A stretch of DNA of 64,000 nucleotides from Jejuia pallidilutea (GTDB lineage: Bacteria > Bacteroidota > Bacteroidia > Flavobacteriales > Flavobacteriaceae): contig NZ_PVEO01000005.1 of the NCBI RefSeq assembly GCF_002973595.1, forward strand, positions 248,001 to 312,000, written 5' to 3'. A model generated the notes under the pieces. The model had not been told where the DNA came from, did not search any database, and saw nothing but the letters and a program-made list of their open reading frames with translations. A program made the translations under genes and the position numbers. Below are positions 51,518 through 61,343 of the stretch, piece by piece; the stretch's first letter is position 1, and the number at the start of each line of letters is the position of its first letter.

Positions 51518-53860
51518 ATGGATAAGGCTAAATTTAACATATCAAAAGTTTTAAGTGAAAGCGAGTTTTCTGATATAATTGATAAAAACACCAAAATTTC
51601 TATTTTGGGGTTAGATGGCCATTTTATTTATGTTAGTGAGGCGCTCTCTTCTTTCCTTGATTACAAAACATCAGATTTAATAAGGAAGCCTTTTAGTATT
51701 TTAAACCCAGATCAGTACAAATCAGAATCATTTAATAAATGGTTAACATCTATTAAAGAGAACGAATATTGGACAGACATTATAGAAATTAAAACAAAGA
51801 AAAAGCAACCATTACAATCAAGGTGTACTATATCTCATATTAATAACTCCAACAACGAGATTAAATGCTTTTTTATTCTATTAGAAAACGCAACCAATTA
51901 TAAAAACATAGACGAATATATTAATAACGACAAAAGCTATAAATGGTTTTTTTGCAAAAGCCCTTTGCCAAAATCTTTAATAGCACTATCAACTTTAACG
52001 TATATTGATGTTAACAAATCGTGGCAAAATTATACAGGCTACTCTAAAGAAGAGGCTATTGGAGTTTCGCCAAACGATTTAAAATTACACAATTTACTAG
52101 ACCAAAAACTTCTTGAAAAGATTCGTATTACCAAAAAAACATCGTTTAAAACAAACGAAACAACTCTTATAAATAAAGAAGGTGATAAAAAATTTGCCAT
52201 TGTATCATTCGAATTAATCTACATTAACAAAAAAGCGTATTTACTAAAAGTTATAAAAGATATTACGCATTGTATTATGTTCCAAAAAGAGTTGGCTAAA
52301 AAAGCTATTCAAAAAAAAGATGCACTACTTAAGTTAACAGAAATAATTGGTGGAAACTTTGATAAAACACTAGAAAAAATTACTTCTATTTCTGCAAAAA
52401 TGCTTAATGTTGAACGCGTAAGTATTTGGAATTTCAACAAAGATGCCTCAAGCATGGTGTGTCTAAACGCGTACAACCTTTCCACTGGCATCTACTCTAA
52501 TACGTTGAAATTTAAAGCCGATAATTATCCTAATTATTTTGAGGCCCTAAAAAGAAATAAAATAATAAAAGTTAATAACGTTTTAGAACACGAGGCCACA
52601 AAAAAACTTGCAGACACCTATTTTAATCCACTTGGAATAACTTCTACCTTAGATATTTTAATACCGTACAATAACGGAAATTATGGTATTATATGTTTTG
52701 AGCATATTGGAACTGCTCGAAAATGGACATTTGAAGAAGAAGAATTTGCTGCTGCTATCGCAAATATTGTTGCTTTGGCCATAGAAAATAGAGAAAGACG
52801 TATTGTAGAAACACAATTATTAGAAGTTAACGACAAACTTGTAAATGCCAACAACGAATTACGCGATTTAAAAAAAGACCTAGAGAAACAAAACTCTTAT
52901 CTAAGAGAAGAAATAGATTTAGTTTTTAATTATGAAGAAATGGTATATGGTAGTGCTGCCTTTAGTAAAATTCTAACAGATGCCGAAAGTGTTGCCGAAA
53001 CCAATGCCACCGTACTACTTCTTGGAGAATCTGGTACCGGTAAGGAACTTTTGGCTAGAGCTATTCACAATATAAGCAACAGAAAGGACAAACCACTTAT
53101 AAAAGTTAATTGTGCCGCTATTCCCAGAGAATTAATTGAGAGCGAATTGTTTGGGCATAAAAAAGGATCGTTTACAGGAGCCTTTAGTGATAAAGAAGGT
53201 AAATTTAAACTGGCAGATGGGGGCACTTTATTCTTAGACGAAATTGGTGAGCTACCCTTAGATTTACAACCTAAATTATTAAGAGCTATACAAGAATCTG
53301 AAATTGAACAAATAGGTGGCACTCAGGTTCAGAAGGTAGATATTAGAATTATTGCTGCTACAAATAGAAATCTTGAACAAGAAGTACAAAACAAAAATTT
53401 TAGGGAAGATCTTTATTTTAGAATAAATGTATTCCCCATACTTATACCCCCTTTAAGAGACAGACCAGAAGACATACCCATACTAATAGAACATTTTGTT
53501 GACAAATTCTGCAAAAAATATAACAAGTCTATAAAGCTCATCTCTAAAGACACAAAAAATAAATTACAAAATTACAAATGGCCAGGTAACATAAGAGAAC
53601 TTGAAAATTTAATTGAAAGATCTGTAATATTATCTAACAATGAAACTCTTTTTGTTCCCGGTTTTAAATCTGCATCAAAGGAACTACCAATATCATCTAC
53701 AGTTCTTACGCTAGAAGAAGCTCAGAGAATACATATAAAACAAGTACTTAAACAATGTAATTGGAAAATAAGCGGTCCTAGAAGTGCATCAGAATTACTA
53801 GATGTTAAACCTAGTACACTAAGAGATAAGATAAAAAAACTTCATATAGAAAAATCTTAA
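51518..53860 (+). CDS. Sigma54-type activator with PAS, GAF, AAA+ and Fis-like HTH domains
   Basis: A 780-residue one-protein regulator. It has PAS-like domains (about 25-125 and 140-255), a GAF domain (about 270-425), a short coiled coil (430-470), an AAA+ sigma54-interaction domain (about 475-705) and a Fis-type HTH (about 740-775, WKISGPRSASELLDVKPSTL). Walker A is GESGTGKE (503-510), the sigma54 contact loop is GSFTGA (550-555) where GAFTGA is usual, and Walker B is LFLDEIGE (571-578). It would open sigma54 promoters in response to a small-molecule signal. I chose the ATG at 51518; an upstream TTG frame would add 19 residues. Cassette neighbours are a STAS-like protein, a kinase and a response regulator. 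Confidence 0.88.
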   Translation: MDKAKFNISKVLSESEFSDIIDKNTKISILGLDGHFIYVSEALSSFLDYKTSDLIRKPFSILNPDQYKSESFNKWLTSIKENEYWTDIIEIKTKKKQPLQSRCTISHINNSNNEIKCFFILLENATNYKNIDEYINNDKSYKWFFCKSPLPKSLIALSTLTYIDVNKSWQNYTGYSKEEAIGVSPNDLKLHNLLDQKLLEKIRITKKTSFKTNETTLINKEGDKKFAIVSFELIYINKKAYLLKVIKDITHCIMFQKELAKKAIQKKDALLKLTEIIGGNFDKTLEKITSISAKMLNVERVSIWNFNKDASSMVCLNAYNLSTGIYSNTLKFKADNYPNYFEALKRNKIIKVNNVLEHEATKKLADTYFNPLGITSTLDILIPYNNGNYGIICFEHIGTARKWTFEEEEFAAAIANIVALAIENRERRIVETQLLEVNDKLVNANNELRDLKKDLEKQNSYLREEIDLVFNYEEMVYGSAAFSKILTDAESVAETNATVLLLGESGTGKELLARAIHNISNRKDKPLIKVNCAAIPRELIESELFGHKKGSFTGAFSDKEGKFKLADGGTLFLDEIGELPLDLQPKLLRAIQESEIEQIGGTQVQKVDIRIIAATNRNLEQEVQNKNFREDLYFRINVFPILIPPLRDRPEDIPILIEHFVDKFCKKYNKSIKLISKDTKNKLQNYKWPGNIRELENLIERSVILSNNETLFVPGFKSASKELPISSTVLTLEEAQRIHIKQVLKQCNWKISGPRSASELLDVKPSTLRDKIKKLHIEKS

Positions 53861-53972
53861 AAATCGGTATGCCGCTAAATTCAAATTTTTAAAATATTTA
53901 ATCACGATATACCGTGGTTAAAAATCTCACTCCTTCCACTAAATATTATTATAAGTAACTGAAAAACAAATT

Positions 53973-53998
53973 CTTAAAATATATTTTTAAGTTTTTTT
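53973..53998 (+). terminator. Terminator after the sigma54-type activator
   Basis: CTTAAAAT (53973-53980) and its inverted copy ending TTTTTAAG (53984-53991) form an AT-rich stem followed by seven T. It lies 113 nt after the stop codon. Confidence 0.5.
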
Positions 53999-54002
53999 GC
54001 AT

Positions 54003-54022
54003 TTGGCATATTAGTTGGCATA
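54003..54022 (+). promoter_or_regulatory. TTGGCATA direct repeat before the STAS-kinase operon
   Basis: TTGGCATA occurs twice (54003-54010 and 54015-54022) with TTAG between, a 12-bp period, 34 bp before the next start codon. It resembles a sigma54 -24/-12 pair (GG and GC) but the spacing is one base too long, so it may be a regulator binding site instead. Confidence 0.35.
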
Positions 54023-54056
54023 GCCATTTACAAGTATTAACAAAAAGCTTTAAAAA

Positions 54057-54479
54057 ATGGAAAGCTCGCTAACACATGATTTTGAATCAGTTAAATTTTG
54101 GACCAATAATGGTATTTTATTTTGCCAATTTACTGGCAATAATACCAACTGTACCCTTAACGAAAAAAACGCTGCTAAATACATAGATGCCGTAAAAGAA
54201 GTAACTCAAGGAAAGCCTATGCCATTTTTAGTAGATATTAGAAATTCTGTTGGGAATTTTTCAATTCCAGCAGCAAAATTAATAGCTAGTAGCCCCATTT
54301 TAAAAAAGATTAGAATTAGCGAAGCTTTTATTGTTAATAGTATAAACGGGAAAATTTTAATTTTTTCGTACAAGAGAATATTTGAACCAAAAACACCATC
54401 TAGAGTTTTTAATAACATGAAAGATGCCTTACAATTTTGTGAGGATACAAAAAAAGATTTTTTATGCAAGCCCCAATAA
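54057..54479 (+). CDS. Uncharacterised small protein, STAS/SpoIIAA-like
   Basis: A 140-residue soluble protein that I do not recognise as a named family. The pattern of a short beta hairpin (VKFWTNNGILFCQF), an alpha-beta core (NAAKYIDAVKEVTQG, PFLVDIRNSVGNFSIPAAKL) and a final helix (NNMKDALQFCEDTKKDF) resembles SpoIIAA/STAS-type proteins that act in partner-switching signalling. There is no signal peptide. It overlaps the following kinase gene by 16 bp, so it is probably a partner or regulator of that kinase. Confidence 0.55.
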   Translation: MESSLTHDFESVKFWTNNGILFCQFTGNNTNCTLNEKNAAKYIDAVKEVTQGKPMPFLVDIRNSVGNFSIPAAKLIASSPILKKIRISEAFIVNSINGKILIFSYKRIFEPKTPSRVFNNMKDALQFCEDTKKDFLCKPQ

Positions 54480-56320
54480 CCAAAGAAGAACTTTTTAAGA
54501 TAGAAAAAAGTAAATTATTAACAGCATTAGACCAAAACTTAACCATTTCCATCACCGATAAATTCGGACGTATTACTTATGCAAACGATAGTTTTTGTAA
54601 ATTAATAGGTGTTAAAGCGCAAAATATTGTTGGAGAAACCAACCATCTACTAAAATCTAGACTCCACAAAGATGAGTTGTATAAAAATTTGTGGCAAACT
54701 ATTCTTAAAAGTCAGCCATGGAAAGGTGTACTTTACCACAAGCTTTCAGCCAACAAAGTATTATGGCTACATACAACCATAACTCCTTTTAAAGATGAAA
54801 ACGGAGCGGAAACCAAATACCTAGCCGTATACAATAACATTACAGATTATTGTAATATTAAGTTTTCAGACAATGTTAAAGAAGTTAAACAAAAAGCCCT
54901 ATTAAAAAAAATATCTGGCTCTATTCTACCCATTAACGATAGAGGAAAGATAATAAATGCAACGGATGAATTTTATGAGGACGAACATCATTTAATTTCA
55001 GGGGCTTATATATTCGATTTTATTGATACAGAATACCATGCGGGTATAAAATCTGTTATTAAAAAAGTTTTTGCCAAAGGCAAACCGAGCCAATACCAGT
55101 TCAAAACTCATTTTAAAAATGAAAATAAGGCCTTATATATTTTAGAAATTTATCCAGTTTTTAATGCCTCCAATAATGTGGTTTTCGCAAATGTTTCAAT
55201 TCAAAAACAAGCAGTAGACCTAGAGATTATTAGCGAATTAAAAGGTATTGAAACCAAGTATAGTAGCATTTTTCAGTCTATTAACGTTGGAATTATTGTA
55301 GTTACAGACAGTAAGGGCAATATAATTGAATGGAACAAAGGTGCGGAAGCAGCGTTTTGTTATTCTGAATCTGAGGTTTTAGGAAAATCGTTAACCATAC
55401 TCATGTCTGAAAAGCGAACAAAACACAGCGTTAAAAAGTTATTGCGCGTAAAAGATAAGTTGCACCAAACAAACGAAGGAGAAACCATTGAGATGATTGG
55501 GCTGAAGAAAAACGGAGAGGAGTTTCCTGTACAATTTGCAGTAAGCAGCTGGTATTGCGAAAAGGAAAGATACTATTGCGCCATTATGCTGGACATTTCG
55601 AAGCGCAAGCATCTAGAAAATAAATTAAAACAAAAAACAAAAGACTTAGAATTGTTTTTGTACCGATCTTCTCACGATTTAAAAGCGCCATTAACTTCTG
55701 CCGAAGGCTTGCTAAATCTTATCAAAGAAGAAAAAAATGAAGAACGCATTATGTTTTTAATAGACATGCTTAGCTCTAGTTTAAAAACAGGAAAACTATT
55801 ACTGGATGGTTTAGCCTTTACCTCTTCTATTTCTAAAAAGAAAAGACAGGTTTCTAAAATAGATTTTAAAACTAAAATAGATAAGATTATAGATACTTTA
55901 AGAGGTTTAGAAAACTTTAATGCCATTAATTTCGACATTAAAACACAACAAAACACTCCTTTTTATTCCAATAAAGAGCTGTTGCAGTCTGTGTTTCAAA
56001 ATCTCATTCAAAATGCCATTAACTACAGTAAGCCAAAATCTGAAAATTTTATCCCTACTATAAAAATACATGTGGCACAACAACCAAATGAAGTTCATAT
56101 TTCAGTTTCTGATAATGGATTTGGCATAAGCAAACTATATTTAAATAAAATTTTTGAGCTTTATTACAGATCGCCCAATCAAGATGTTCAAGGCACTGGT
56201 TTAGGGCTTTACATTGTTAAGAGTATTGTTGAGGATTTAAATGGCAAAATTACCGTGAGCAGTAAATTACACCACGGTACTACTTTTAACGTAATAATCC
56301 CAAATACACCAAAACCCTAA
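54464..56320 (+). CDS. PAS-domain sensor histidine kinase
   Basis: A 618-residue cytoplasmic kinase without membrane segments. It has PAS1 (about 20-135), a degenerate PAS-like region (about 140-250), PAS3 (about 262-385, GIIVVTDSKGNIIEWN), HisKA with His404 in RSSHDLKAPLT, and HATPase (NLIQNAINYSKP, SDNGFGISKLYLNKIFELYY, GTGLGLYIVKSIVEDLNG). Three PAS units suggest redox, light or small-ligand sensing. It starts inside the upstream gene and ends 3 bp before the response-regulator gene, so all three are one operon. Confidence 0.9.
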   Translation: MQAPITKEELFKIEKSKLLTALDQNLTISITDKFGRITYANDSFCKLIGVKAQNIVGETNHLLKSRLHKDELYKNLWQTILKSQPWKGVLYHKLSANKVLWLHTTITPFKDENGAETKYLAVYNNITDYCNIKFSDNVKEVKQKALLKKISGSILPINDRGKIINATDEFYEDEHHLISGAYIFDFIDTEYHAGIKSVIKKVFAKGKPSQYQFKTHFKNENKALYILEIYPVFNASNNVVFANVSIQKQAVDLEIISELKGIETKYSSIFQSINVGIIVVTDSKGNIIEWNKGAEAAFCYSESEVLGKSLTILMSEKRTKHSVKKLLRVKDKLHQTNEGETIEMIGLKKNGEEFPVQFAVSSWYCEKERYYCAIMLDISKRKHLENKLKQKTKDLELFLYRSSHDLKAPLTSAEGLLNLIKEEKNEERIMFLIDMLSSSLKTGKLLLDGLAFTSSISKKKRQVSKIDFKTKIDKIIDTLRGLENFNAINFDIKTQQNTPFYSNKELLQSVFQNLIQNAINYSKPKSENFIPTIKIHVAQQPNEVHISVSDNGFGISKLYLNKIFELYYRSPNQDVQGTGLGLYIVKSIVEDLNGKITVSSKLHHGTTFNVIIPNTPKP

Positions 56321-56323
56321 GGA

Positions 56324-56776
56324 ATGATTTCTAATATTATGATTATTGACGACAGTAAAATAGATCTGTTTGTGCATCAAAGAATTATTGAAAAATTTAA
56401 CCCTAAAATTAAGGTTAACAGCTATAGCAACCCCTTATCTGCTTTACATTTTATAGAAGTAGCAAGTACAGATAACAACCTTAAAACTAAATCTTTACCA
56501 GATATTATCCTGTTAGATGTTAATATGCCCGAAATGAATGGTTTTGAATTTATAGCACATTTAAAAAAAATGGGAGTTAATTTTACAAAGCAAATAGAGG
56601 TTTTTATGCTTTCCTCATCACGTTATTTCAAAGACATTCATAAAGCAAAAAAAAATAGTTGTTGCTCTGGTTACATTTCTAAACCACTAACAATAGAAAA
56701 ACTAAAAGGAATTGAAAAGCAAGCTCTTTATAAAAACAGTAATGCAGTAACCCAATTTTTTTTAAGTCTGGTTTAA
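56324..56776 (+). CDS. Single-domain response regulator
   Basis: A 150-residue CheY-like receiver without an output domain. It shows MIIDDSKIDLFVHQR with the acidic pair, phospho-acceptor Asp65 in IILLDVNMPEMNGFEF, MLSSS for the Thr/Ser position, and SGYISKPL with the conserved Lys. This Bacteroidota subtype (I-D-D-S-x-x-D) often pairs with PAS kinases as an intermediate carrier. A phosphorelay to the sigma54-type activator is possible, but that protein has no receiver domain. Confidence 0.9.
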   Translation: MISNIMIIDDSKIDLFVHQRIIEKFNPKIKVNSYSNPLSALHFIEVASTDNNLKTKSLPDIILLDVNMPEMNGFEFIAHLKKMGVNFTKQIEVFMLSSSRYFKDIHKAKKNSCCSGYISKPLTIEKLKGIEKQALYKNSNAVTQFFLSLV

Positions 56777-57130
56777 GTCTAAAACCTTAAAATTTAGGAT
56801 ATAACATTTACAGAAACCAGTGCCTTAATATTTCCAGCAATGCAATTTCTAGAACTGTAGAATTGGCTCCTAAAGATTTATATTGAAATTTGGTAACAAC
56901 GCTTAAAGGGTACAGGAACAACTTGTATTATAGTGTTTTCGCTTAACTTAAATATAAAAATAACTATTAGTTACCAAAACATAATGGATAAACCAACCAA
57001 TAAAAAAATTGTATTAAATGTATGTTAGTAACATTCATGATAATTCAATTGTTTCGTGTTAATTATTAAAGGGCTTCAACATTGTTGAGGCTCTTTTTTT
57101 TATCAAAACCCATAGTTAAAAAAAATAATT
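56777..57130. other. Gene-free stretch at the mutS side of the cassette
   Basis: No coding content beyond short random frames. An imperfect inverted repeat (CAATTTCTA...TAGAATTG, 56838-56860) is the only structure before the terminator at 57068-57101. It borders the mutS stop codon and is the right edge of the proposed insertion. Confidence 0.4.
57068..57101 (+). terminator. Terminator facing the mutS 3' end
   Basis: AAAGGGCTTCAAC (57068-57080) pairs with GTTGAGGCTC (57084-57093) with two wobble pairs, and eight T follow. It would end the response-regulator operon before it reads antisense into mutS. Confidence 0.65.
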
Positions 57131-57215
57131 TTAAGCCTGCTTTTTCTTTATCAGCATACGCTTAATTTCATTGAGTTTCATGAGCGCTTCTACTGGTGTA
57201 AGTGTATCAATATCA
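57121..57215 (-). repeat. mutS 3' end, partner of the copy at 51225-51319
   Basis: This is the functional copy of the 95-bp duplicated tail. It includes the mutS stop codon and 10 bp beyond it. The offset between the copies is exactly 5896 bp. Confidence 0.85.
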
Positions 57216-59743
57216 GTGTGTAAAATTTCATCTTTAATATTTTCCAAAAGTGGGTCGTCTAAATTAAAGAAGCTCAATTGTAAATCGTTATCTATAGTTT
57301 TTACCTTATCGGTGAGTTCTTCGCTAGAATGCGATTTTTCTAATTTTTCTAAAATTTTATTAGCTCTACGCAATACTTGTTGTGGCATGCCGGCCATTTT
57401 AGCCACATGGATGCCAAAACTATGTGCGCTTCCACCTTCAACCAGTTTTCTTAAAAACAACACATTATCCTTTAACTCTTTTACCGATACGTTAAAGTTT
57501 TTAATACGCTTAAAAGTTTCACTCATTTCATTGAGCTCATGGTAATGTGTTGCAAACAACGTTTTTGGTTTTGCAGGGTGTTCATGCAAATATTCGCTAA
57601 TGGCCCAAGCAATGGAAATACCATCATAGGTACTGGTACCCCTTCCTATTTCATCAAGCAATACTAAACTTCTATCGGAAATATTATTTAAAATAGAAGC
57701 CGTTTCGTTCATTTCTACCATAAACGTAGATTCGCCCATAGATATATTATCGCTCGCGCCTACCCTTGTGAAAATTTTATCTACCAAACCTATTCGTGCA
57801 GATTCGGCAGGCACAAAACTACCTATTTGAGCCAACAGTACAATTAAAGCTGTTTGACGCAAAATTGCCGATTTACCAGACATATTTGGGCCGGTAATCA
57901 TAATAATTTGCTGGGTTTCCCTATCTAAAAACACATCGTTGGCAATATAGGCTTCCCCTAAAGGTAATTGTTTTTCGATAACGGGATGACGCCCATTTTT
58001 TATTTCTAAATCAAAAGAATCATCAAGCTTTGGGTAAATATAGTTATTGTCTTTTGCCAGTTGCGCAAAACCGCACAAGCAATCTAATTGCCCAATTAAA
58101 TACGCGTTTTGTTGTACTGCTTTAATATACTGGTTCATCCAACCTACCAATTCTGAAAACAGTTGCTGTTCAATACTTAAAATACGTTCTTCAGCACCCA
58201 ATATTTTAGCTTCGTACTCTTTAAGCTCTTCAGTAATATAACGTTCCGCACTTACCAAAGTTTGCTTACGAATCCACGCTTCGGGCACTTTATCTTTATG
58301 GGTATTGCGCACTTCAATATAATACCCAAACACATTGTTGGAAGCTATTTTAAGCGATGTAATGCCGGTACGCTCGCTTTCGCGTTCCAACATATTATCT
58401 AAATAATCTTTTCCAGATTTTGAAAGGTTTCTAAGCTCATCCAATTCCGAAGAAAACCCTGCAGCAATAGTATTGCCTTTTAATACATTAACTGGTGCAT
58501 CTTCATTTAAGGTCTGCTTAATTTTTTCGCGAAGCACCTCGCAACTTTGTAAATTATCGCCAATAATTCTCAGTGATTCATTTTTAGAATTTGACGCTAA
58601 ACTTTTTATGGGCACAATAGCTTCCAAAGAGTTTTTAAGTTGAATAACCTCTCGCGGATTTACCTTGCCTGTAGCGGTTTTAGAAATTAAGCGCTCTAAA
58701 TCGCCAATATGTTTTATATGATTTTGAATTTTTTGAAGGACTGTACTTTCTTCTGTTAAAAAATGCACTACTTCGTGTCGTTGCTTAATTTTTTCAACGT
58801 TTTTTAAAGGTAATGCCAACCAACGTTTGAGCAATCTGCCACCCATGGGCGAAATGGTTTTGTCAATAACATTTAAAAGCGTTACCGCATTGTTGTTTGT
58901 AGAATGGTAAAGCTCTAAATTTCTGATGGTAAACTTATCCATCCACACATAATCGTCTTCTGCTATTCTAGAAATAGAAGTAATGTGTTGTAATTTGTGG
59001 TGCTGGGTTTCGCCCAAATAATGTAAAATTGAACCTGAAGCTATAATACCTTCATATAAATCTTCAACACCAAAGCCCTTTAAAGTTTTTGTATTAAAGT
59101 GCTTAATTAGGGTTTCGTAGGCATAATCGGTTTGATATACCCAATTTTCTAAATAAAACGTATGGAAATCGTTGCCAAAAGTCTCGTTAAAGAGCGTTCG
59201 CTTTTGTTTAGAGACCAATACTTCACTAGGGCTAAAATTTTGGAGCAACTTATCAATATATTCTGCATTGCCTTGAGAGGTTAAAAACTCGCCCGTAGAA
59301 ATATCTAAAAAAGAGATCCCAATATATTTTTTATCGAAATATACCGAACACAAAAAATTGTTGGATTTAGAGACCAAGACCTCATCATTCAAGGCTACTC
59401 CTGGAGTTACCAATTCGGTTACGCCACGTTTTACAATGGTTTTGGTTTGTTTGGGATCTTCCAATTGGTCGCAAATAGCAACACGCTCGCCTGCTTTTAC
59501 CAGCTTTGGCAAATAGGTGTTTAAGGAATGGTGCGGAAATCCAGCCAGTTCGGTTTCACTCTCGCTACCCGCTCCACGTTTGGTTAAAATAATACCCAAA
59601 ATGCCTGCAGCCTTTACAGCATCACTCCCAAAAGTTTCGTAAAAATCGCCCACACGAAACAGCAATAAAGCATCGGGATACTTTGCCTTAATAGCATTGT
59701 ACTGTTTCATTAACGGGGTTTCTTTTTTTGCTTTTTTAGCCAA
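57131..59743 (-). CDS. mutS: DNA mismatch repair protein MutS
   Basis: An 870-residue MutS, which binds base mismatches and starts repair with MutL. It has the mismatch-contact N-terminal domain (about 8-120: [37 protein letters not shown] with the Phe-x-Glu wedge), the connector, the lever and clamp domains, and the ATPase domain (about 570-800) with Walker [34 protein letters not shown], and ATHYHELNE. The C-terminal tail [17 protein letters not shown] is the dimer/tetramer segment and is duplicated 5.9 kb away. The length is normal, so the gene is intact. Confidence 0.97.
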   Translation of the reverse strand: MAKKAKKETPLMKQYNAIKAKYPDALLLFRVGDFYETFGSDAVKAAGILGIILTKRGAGSESETELAGFPHHSLNTYLPKLVKAGERVAICDQLEDPKQTKTIVKRGVTELVTPGVALNDEVLVSKSNNFLCSVYFDKKYIGISFLDISTGEFLTSQGNAEYIDKLLQNFSPSEVLVSKQKRTLFNETFGNDFHTFYLENWVYQTDYAYETLIKHFNTKTLKGFGVEDLYEGIIASGSILHYLGETQHHKLQHITSISRIAEDDYVWMDKFTIRNLELYHSTNNNAVTLLNVIDKTISPMGGRLLKRWLALPLKNVEKIKQRHEVVHFLTEESTVLQKIQNHIKHIGDLERLISKTATGKVNPREVIQLKNSLEAIVPIKSLASNSKNESLRIIGDNLQSCEVLREKIKQTLNEDAPVNVLKGNTIAAGFSSELDELRNLSKSGKDYLDNMLERESERTGITSLKIASNNVFGYYIEVRNTHKDKVPEAWIRKQTLVSAERYITEELKEYEAKILGAEERILSIEQQLFSELVGWMNQYIKAVQQNAYLIGQLDCLCGFAQLAKDNNYIYPKLDDSFDLEIKNGRHPVIEKQLPLGEAYIANDVFLDRETQQIIMITGPNMSGKSAILRQTALIVLLAQIGSFVPAESARIGLVDKIFTRVGASDNISMGESTFMVEMNETASILNNISDRSLVLLDEIGRGTSTYDGISIAWAISEYLHEHPAKPKTLFATHYHELNEMSETFKRIKNFNVSVKELKDNVLFLRKLVEGGSAHSFGIHVAKMAGMPQQVLRRANKILEKLEKSHSSEELTDKVKTIDNDLQLSFFNLDDPLLENIKDEILHTDIDTLTPVEALMKLNEIKRMLIKKKQA

Positions 59744-59774
59744 GGGTAATGTGATTTATAAATGTTATTTTTGC

Positions 59775-59792
59775 TCCCGAAAGCTTTCGGGA
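59775..59792. repeat. Perfect palindrome TCCCGAAAGCTTTCGGGA
   Basis: An 18-bp perfect palindrome in the gap between divergent mutS and the RNA methyltransferase gene, 31 bp before the mutS start. I know it as a frequent dispersed element in flavobacterial intergenic regions. It could also act as an operator here, but the dispersed-repeat reading is simpler. Confidence 0.5.
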
Positions 59793-59939
59793 TAGCATGC
59801 AATGTACTATTAATTTCATGTTTTTTGAAGTTGATATTTTAGAAGTTATCTACAATAAACCAAAGATTTCAACAATAACTTGTCATTCAAAACGAGGTGA
59901 AGCATCCAAATACCAAAAGATGTTTCCTTTACGCCCAGC

Positions 59940-60491
59940 ATGACATTAGAGCTTAAAAAAGTGAGAAAATTAAAAAATAGTGAATTAAACAGGCTAAATG
60001 TTGAGGCGTTTAAAGCTGCCAAAAAAACACCTATTATTATTATTCTTGATAACATTAGAAGTTTAAACAACATAGGCTCGGTATTTAGAACGAGTGATGC
60101 CTTTTTAGTCGAAAAAATTTACCTCTGTGGCATAACGGCTACACCACCGCATAAAGACATCCATAAAACCGCTTTGGGAAGTACCGATACCGTAGCTTGG
60201 GAATATGTAAAAAACACATTAGACTTAGTTGAGAAATTAAAAACCGAAAACATTAAAATATGTGCCATAGAGCAAGCCGAAAATGCCACCATGCTTAACG
60301 ACTTTGCACCCAAACCACAAACCACCTACGCCCTAGTTTTTGGCAATGAGGTAAAAGGTGTGTCGCAAAATGTTGTTAACGCTAGTGATGAAGTTATAGA
60401 AATTCCACAATTTGGAACAAAACATTCTTTGAATATCTCGGTAAGTTGCGGGGTAGTAGTATGGGATTTATTCAGTAAATTAGAGCCTTAA
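59940..60491 (+). CDS. TrmH/SpoU family RNA 2'-O-methyltransferase
   Basis: A 183-residue SPOUT-class methyltransferase that transfers a methyl group from SAM to a ribose 2'-OH of tRNA or rRNA. Motif 1 is ILDNIRSLNNIGSVFRTSDA. Motif 2 is ALVFGNEVKGVSQ and motif 3 EIPQFGTKHSLNISVSCGVV, which together form the trefoil knot. The KLKNSELNRL N-terminus is usual in Bacteroidota. ATG 59940 is one start; GTG 59961 would remove seven residues and fits the family N-terminus equally well. Confidence 0.9.
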   Translation: MTLELKKVRKLKNSELNRLNVEAFKAAKKTPIIIILDNIRSLNNIGSVFRTSDAFLVEKIYLCGITATPPHKDIHKTALGSTDTVAWEYVKNTLDLVEKLKTENIKICAIEQAENATMLNDFAPKPQTTYALVFGNEVKGVSQNVVNASDEVIEIPQFGTKHSLNISVSCGVVVWDLFSKLEP

Positions 60492-60504
60492 AGTATATTA
60501 AAAT

Positions 60505-61332
60505 ATGAAACTTAAATTTATTTTTTCGCTACTTACAATTTCACTATTGCTATTGGGCTGTAAGGATAAGCAATATATTCCTATTGAGTACCTCTCAATG
60601 GAATTATCACCAAACAAGCAAGAGCAGCAACTTACTATTTTAAACAATGAAATTAAAGGCGTTACCAGCGAGCATATTGCCATTACTAGCAACATTACTA
60701 AAAAGGTAGAGCTTAAAGAAGGTTACAAAACTATTTATTTATTTATAAAAGGATATGGCAACCTAACCTCGGGAGATAGTATTTATAGTATCGTCCCCGA
60801 AACCATTATGCTCCCTAATACCGTTGAAGATATTTCGTTTAAACCTGTTGAAAACGATACGCTCCATTATTTAAAAATATCTGTTTTACAAACCGAACTG
60901 GATAAAGAAGACATAAAAACGTTTCCTACAGAAAACACCAATAGTATTTACTTTAAAAAATTCACCGATTGCAAACCGTATACTGAACCTATTAAAAGTC
61001 CGCAAACAACAAGTAGAACTATTCTACCCAACAAATACATCCCAAGAGTGGCTATGGGCACCGTTAAAACTATTGGTCCAGATGCTGTAGGCGCCCACGA
61101 ACATGCTATGTTAGAGCAATTGTTTTTAGGACTCGCCAACAACCAAACCATAGTATACGCAGACGATGCACAGGTAAATTTCCCAGAATATTCGCTGCTT
61201 CACATTCCAAGAGGTTCAAGTCATTCTGTAAGCGTAAATGCCGATAATGAAATGTATTATGTTTGGATGGATTTTTTCGTAGATAAAGATGGTGAAGAAT
61301 GGCTAAAAACCCATAACACAGTAGACGAGTAG
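60505..61332 (+). CDS. Cupin-domain lipoprotein
   Basis: A 275-residue predicted lipoprotein (signal MKLKFIFSLLTISLLLLGC, Cys19). The second half is a cupin barrel: the first metal motif, GAHEHAMLEQLFLGL, fits H-x-H-(x)3-E, and the second, LLHIPRGSSHSVSV, carries the later His. The first half (about 25-150) is beta-rich and may be a degenerate second cupin. No enzyme activity can be assigned. It starts 13 bp after the RNA methyltransferase gene and ends 11 bp before the next gene, so the three form one operon. Confidence 0.75.
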   Translation: MKLKFIFSLLTISLLLLGCKDKQYIPIEYLSMELSPNKQEQQLTILNNEIKGVTSEHIAITSNITKKVELKEGYKTIYLFIKGYGNLTSGDSIYSIVPETIMLPNTVEDISFKPVENDTLHYLKISVLQTELDKEDIKTFPTENTNSIYFKKFTDCKPYTEPIKSPQTTSRTILPNKYIPRVAMGTVKTIGPDAVGAHEHAMLEQLFLGLANNQTIVYADDAQVNFPEYSLLHIPRGSSHSVSVNADNEMYYVWMDFFVDKDGEEWLKTHNTVDE

Positions 61333-61343
61333 CACATCTTTTT

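Noticed and set aside
54003-54022. Sigma54 -24/-12 promoter (TTGGCATATTAGTTGGCA)
   Set aside because: The GG to GC spacing is 11 nt instead of the strict 10, so it is reported only as a direct repeat.
51340-57120. Integrative element with integrase
   Set aside because: The flanking mutS tail copies suggest insertion, but no integrase, relaxase or transposase is encoded, so no named element type is claimed.
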